Part shown: piece after piece, positions 61,384 through 64,000 of the stretch
How the letters are laid out: the number at the start of each line of letters is the position of its first letter
How positions within the stretch are numbered: the stretch's first letter is position 1
Assembly: GCF_003143975.1 (NCBI RefSeq)
Contig: NZ_QFVR01000008.1
Coordinates: 1 to 64,000, forward strand
DNA length: 64,000 bases
DNA from: Kurthia sibirica
GTDB lineage: Bacteria > Bacillota > Bacilli > Bacillales_A > Planococcaceae
Reading direction: 5' to 3'
Made by a program: the position numbers and the translations under genes
The notes under the pieces: model-generated
Databases searched by the model: none
Seen by the model: only the letters and a program-made list of their open reading frames with translations
What the model was told of the DNA's origin: nothing

Positions 61384-62947
61384 TGAGATCACCACCTACA
61401 ATTTTAAAAATCCCCTTCGTTTTATCTTTAATCATGGAAGATAGTTTACCAATTTTTATAATCGTACCCGGATGTGCTTCTCGAGTAATATTGATAAATT
61501 CGTTCCCTGCCTCACCTATTTGTTTTAGCATCGTTTGAATTTCTATATTAAATTGTATGACGGCTGATTTCTTTACTTCCAACTGATACTGTGTATCTTC
61601 AAAAAATTCATATTGTTTTGGTGTCATTTTTGAAACGATAGGTGCTAATTGGGCAATTTTCGAAGTTAAATCTTTTATTTCTACTTCAATTTCTTGAATT
61701 TTACTTGCTTTATGACGTACTTCACCCATCTTTTCACGCTTATCCAACGCATCAATGACCAACTCGGTTCGTCGTTCATGTTGATTCCCTGACATACCCG
61801 TTTGTATCGACACTTTTGCCTCCACATAACCACCAATAATTTTTCCTTTATGCTCATCTAATTTCACTTTTCTCGCATACATCGTTGAACCAATTGCGTA
61901 TGCATCAATACAAATTTCTTCGTCAGCATAAAGATTTGCCTCATTGGCATGTTTTAGATATATATTTCTACCGGCTTTAATCGTAGTTTTAGCATGGCCA
62001 AAAACACCACCGCGGATAAAAACATCCCCGTTAATCGATTCGATATTTTTTGCACCTGACACACCATCTTTTGCTTCTATCGAAACATCACCAGTTGCTT
62101 TAATAGAATAACCCGGCAATACGGTACCGCTTACAGTAATGGAACCATCAAATTCTAAATCGCCTGTTTCGACACCAATATCTGTAGTAACCGATAAATG
62201 TTTCAAAATACTCACCATACCATTTTGATCATCTAACACACCGGATGTTTTCGCACGAATAATCGTTTTGCCATTCTCTTCGTTTTCATACACCGATTCT
62301 TTATTGTATTTGAGTATCAGGTTTTTTCCGGCCTTAGCTGGAATTTCTTTTCCTAATACATTTTTTCCGATCTTGCCATCGGTTGCTGGTATTCGCTCAC
62401 CTAACCAAGCATCCTTCTCTACTTCAAAAATAAAGCTCATATCTGAAAAGTCCGCTCTACCATCTTCCCCAATCTTCGGTTTTTTCACTTGATTTTCTAT
62501 ATAGGTAACCTCAGCATCTCGTCCATGCTCTGCCGCTAAACCTTCCGCAATAACAATCTGTCGTTGCTTTTCTAATTCCGTCCATAAAATACGCTTCAAA
62601 CCATATTTTATCCCCATCTTAGTAGCGACTAAATTTATTTTTTCATTCAACTCATCTTCAGATGTTACAATATTTTTTGGATCTTCATTAAATAGTACAT
62701 TTGCCGTCATATAGTCTTTTGAAATTTGAATATCGATTTCTGGTAGGAGAATACCCACTTCAACAAAATCGGAATTCGGATGGTCAAATACTTTTTTTAA
62801 CTCTAAGAAGCTGCTAATTCTAACTCGAGGATAGTTTTTTAAAATTATTTCAAAATTTTTCATGGAATTATCTTCTGTGAAACTTTTTAAATATATTTTA
62901 TTATCTTCAGAAATTAGCTCAAAATGCTCATTTTTAAATATTTCCAT
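61376..62947 (-). CDS. FapA family protein (DUF342)
   Basis: 523 residues from the ATG at 62945-62947 (MEIFKNEHFELI), with AAAGGA eight bases upstream. Central right-handed beta-helix of the FapA/DUF342 family (about 170-390): repeated strands such as DLEFDGSITVSGTVLPGY, ATGDVSIEA, INGDVFIRGGVFGHAK, AGRNIYLKHANEANLYAD. A coiled coil follows (about 395-470). Members are called flagellar assembly protein A, but the biochemical role is unclear. Overlaps the phosphodiesterase gene, so the two are co-translated. Confidence 0.82.
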   Translation of the reverse strand: MEIFKNEHFELISEDNKIYLKSFTEDNSMKNFEIILKNYPRVRISSFLELKKVFDHPNSDFVEVGILLPEIDIQISKDYMTANVLFNEDPKNIVTSEDELNEKINLVATKMGIKYGLKRILWTELEKQRQIVIAEGLAAEHGRDAEVTYIENQVKKPKIGEDGRADFSDMSFIFEVEKDAWLGERIPATDGKIGKNVLGKEIPAKAGKNLILKYNKESVYENEENGKTIIRAKTSGVLDDQNGMVSILKHLSVTTDIGVETGDLEFDGSITVSGTVLPGYSIKATGDVSIEAKDGVSGAKNIESINGDVFIRGGVFGHAKTTIKAGRNIYLKHANEANLYADEEICIDAYAIGSTMYARKVKLDEHKGKIIGGYVEAKVSIQTGMSGNQHERRTELVIDALDKREKMGEVRHKASKIQEIEVEIKDLTSKIAQLAPIVSKMTPKQYEFFEDTQYQLEVKKSAVIQFNIEIQTMLKQIGEAGNEFINITREAHPGTIIKIGKLSSMIKDKTKGIFKIVGGDLNV

Positions 62948-63385
62948 GCGTCCCATCCTTTCAACGTAAGTTCCGTCAGTACTAGTATTATCGTTTGAAA
63001 ATGTCGCTTATAAAGTCTTTTTTTTATAATGCTCCGATTCACATACAAGGTCTTTATATTTATATATGACTTCTAGTTTTATTAGCCTATTAAATAGGAT
63101 GATTAAACATCCTCATTACAATTTAGGGACTTTTGCACCTTACTATTATTGTTTATCCTATCCTATATTTATGAATAATCTTCCATTATTATACTTTACC
63201 ATTAATCTACAGAGAATAAAATGAATGTGGACTATTTAGTATTACCTATATAATGTCAATCTGTATAATTAGTAAGATATGTAATATTATTCACTCTATT
63301 CTAGTTACTAAACATTTTACTACTTACAACCTATTTTTATTATTTTAACAGGATGAAAATGATTGGATGTGTACTGTAAAAAGGA
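62948..63385. other. Gene-free stretch between fapA-like gene and spo0A end
   Basis: Very A+T-rich. A small inverted repeat AGGATG-ATTAAA-CATCCT lies at about 63098-63115. It must contain the promoter of the fapA-like gene. No riboswitch, repeat or reading frame was recognised. Confidence 0.4.
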
Positions 63386-63637
63386 ATGAAGCAAAATAGC
63401 TTTCTAGTGCTAGTTGCACTCATTTCATTGTGTGTTTTTAAATATATTATTGGAAAATTACCCCTTTCATCTAATCAAAGAAAGTTCTTATATTTTTTGG
63501 CATACGCATTCCCCGCAGCTATTTATAATCGTATGAACCTCATTGAACAAAAAGCAAAAACACCTCTTCAATGGTATAATTCCATCAAAAAAGTGCTTTC
63601 ACTTTACTATTTCTTAAACATTAACTTCGACGCGTAA
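63386..63637 (+). CDS. Possible small membrane protein antisense to spo0A end
   Basis: 83 codons with a hydrophobic N-terminal helix ([18 protein letters not shown]) and a basic remainder ([20 protein letters not shown]). AAAAAGGA touches the ATG, so the ribosome spacing is poor. The last eight codons overlap the 3' end of spo0A on the other strand and the spo0A terminator lies within it. Real or chance cannot be decided. Confidence 0.3.
   Translation: MKQNSFLVLVALISLCVFKYIIGKLPLSSNQRKFLYFLAYAFPAAIYNRMNLIEQKAKTPLQWYNSIKKVLSLYYFLNINFDA
63587..63605 (-). terminator. Terminator of spo0A
   Basis: AAAGTG/CACTTT with a 4-base loop, followed by TTTTGATG on the minus strand, nine bases after the stop. 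Confidence 0.65.
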
Positions 63638-64000
63638 TTTTTCAGCGACCATTGCAATAAATTCTGAATTCGTTGGTTTTTGTTTCATATGATGTGAAGT
63701 GTACCCAAATAAATTGGATACAGCTTCATGATTCCCCCTCGCCCAAGCTGTTTCAATAGCGTGGCGAATCGCGCGTTCAACACGCGTTGGTTTCGTTTCA
63801 AATTTAGTTGCAATCGCAGGATATAATGCTTTCGTAATCGAACCAAGTAATTCGACATCATTATAGACCATTGAAATGGCTTCTCTCATATATCCATAAC
63901 CTTTAATATGGGCAGGCACACCAATTTCTTTAATGATAGCTGTGATTTTCATATCAATTGTTTGTTTTTCACCATAATTCGAAGCCATTTCGGCATTTTC
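63614..64000 (-). CDS. spo0A: Stage 0 sporulation response regulator Spo0A, C-terminal part
   Basis: The last 128 codons are visible. The gene continues beyond the window. The entire Spo0A_C DNA-binding domain is present: [51 protein letters not shown], the recognition region [15 protein letters not shown], and [18 protein letters not shown]. Once phosphorylated, Spo0A binds 0A boxes (TGTCGAA) and switches on sporulation. It fixes the organism as an endospore-forming Firmicute lineage. The receiver domain lies outside. Confidence 0.97.
   Translation of the reverse strand, partial: ENAEMASNYGEKQTIDMKITAIIKEIGVPAHIKGYGYMREAISMVYNDVELLGSITKALYPAIATKFETKPTRVERAIRHAIETAWARGNHEAVSNLFGYTSHHMKQKPTNSEFIAMVAEKLRVEVNV

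Overview
The window is about 64 kb of low-GC chromosome from an endospore-forming member of the Bacillales. The right edge enters the 3' end of spo0A on the minus strand. Left of it the gene order follows the B. subtilis yqi/yqj region: yqiK-like phosphodiesterase, DUF2627 (yqzF), bkd operon, yqiW-like bacilliredoxin, yqjA, yqjC and yqjD-like genes, yqjE-like peptidase, polymerase IV and rnz. The methylmalonyl-CoA mutase genes and the many IS-derived repeats suggest a Lysinibacillus/Solibacillus-like genus (inference). Almost all genes are on the minus strand. No rRNA, tRNA or CRISPR was seen.

Layout. 1-320 is the 5' end of an IS1182-like element. 474-3313 holds two unusual genes: a membrane Mrr-like protein and a degenerate dynamin-like GTPase. 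3449-12000 has a heterodimeric ABC exporter, an Eis-type acetyltransferase, a YyaL-type thioredoxin-fold protein, a broken small membrane protein and a YitT protein. 12165-12542 encodes a tiny LPQTS sortase-type surface protein. 12835-18924 holds a universal stress protein and an assimilatory sulfite reductase/siroheme operon (DUF2292, sumT, sirB, DUF2292, cysJ, cysI). 19030-28850 is a metabolic accessory stretch: isochorismatase-like hydrolase, esterase, acyl-CoA-dehydrogenase-like protein, DUF4242, HxlR, an SsuABC-like transporter, an acyl-CoA ligase and an MFS permease.

28909-30335 is an ISL3-derived scar split by a deleted IS1182-like element with an 8-bp target duplication. 30397-45815 is the yqj-like core: metallophosphoesterase, rnz, dinB, CheW, peptidase, dsdA plus an unknown coupled gene, methylmalonyl-CoA epimerase and acyl-CoA carboxylase, the stressosome miniprotein Prli42, yqjA, a diguanylate cyclase and a bacilliredoxin. 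46063-49534 contains an effector-binding protein, another ISL3 scar, a DIP1984-like protein, a large terminal-inverted-repeat element and a TusA/thiosulfate permease operon. 49944-59602 is the meaB-mutB-mutA and bkdB-bkdAB-bkdAA-lpdV block. 59937 to the end is DUF2627, a GDPD, FapA and spo0A.

Two themes tie the genes together. Sulfur: cysJI/siroheme, an SsuABC-like transporter and TusA/TsuA lie in one window, and three of their promoters carry related ATTCCTA/ATACCTA sites. Branched-chain and odd-chain carbon: the bkd complex makes branched acyl-CoA, and the carboxylase, epimerase and mutase genes take propionyl-CoA to succinyl-CoA.
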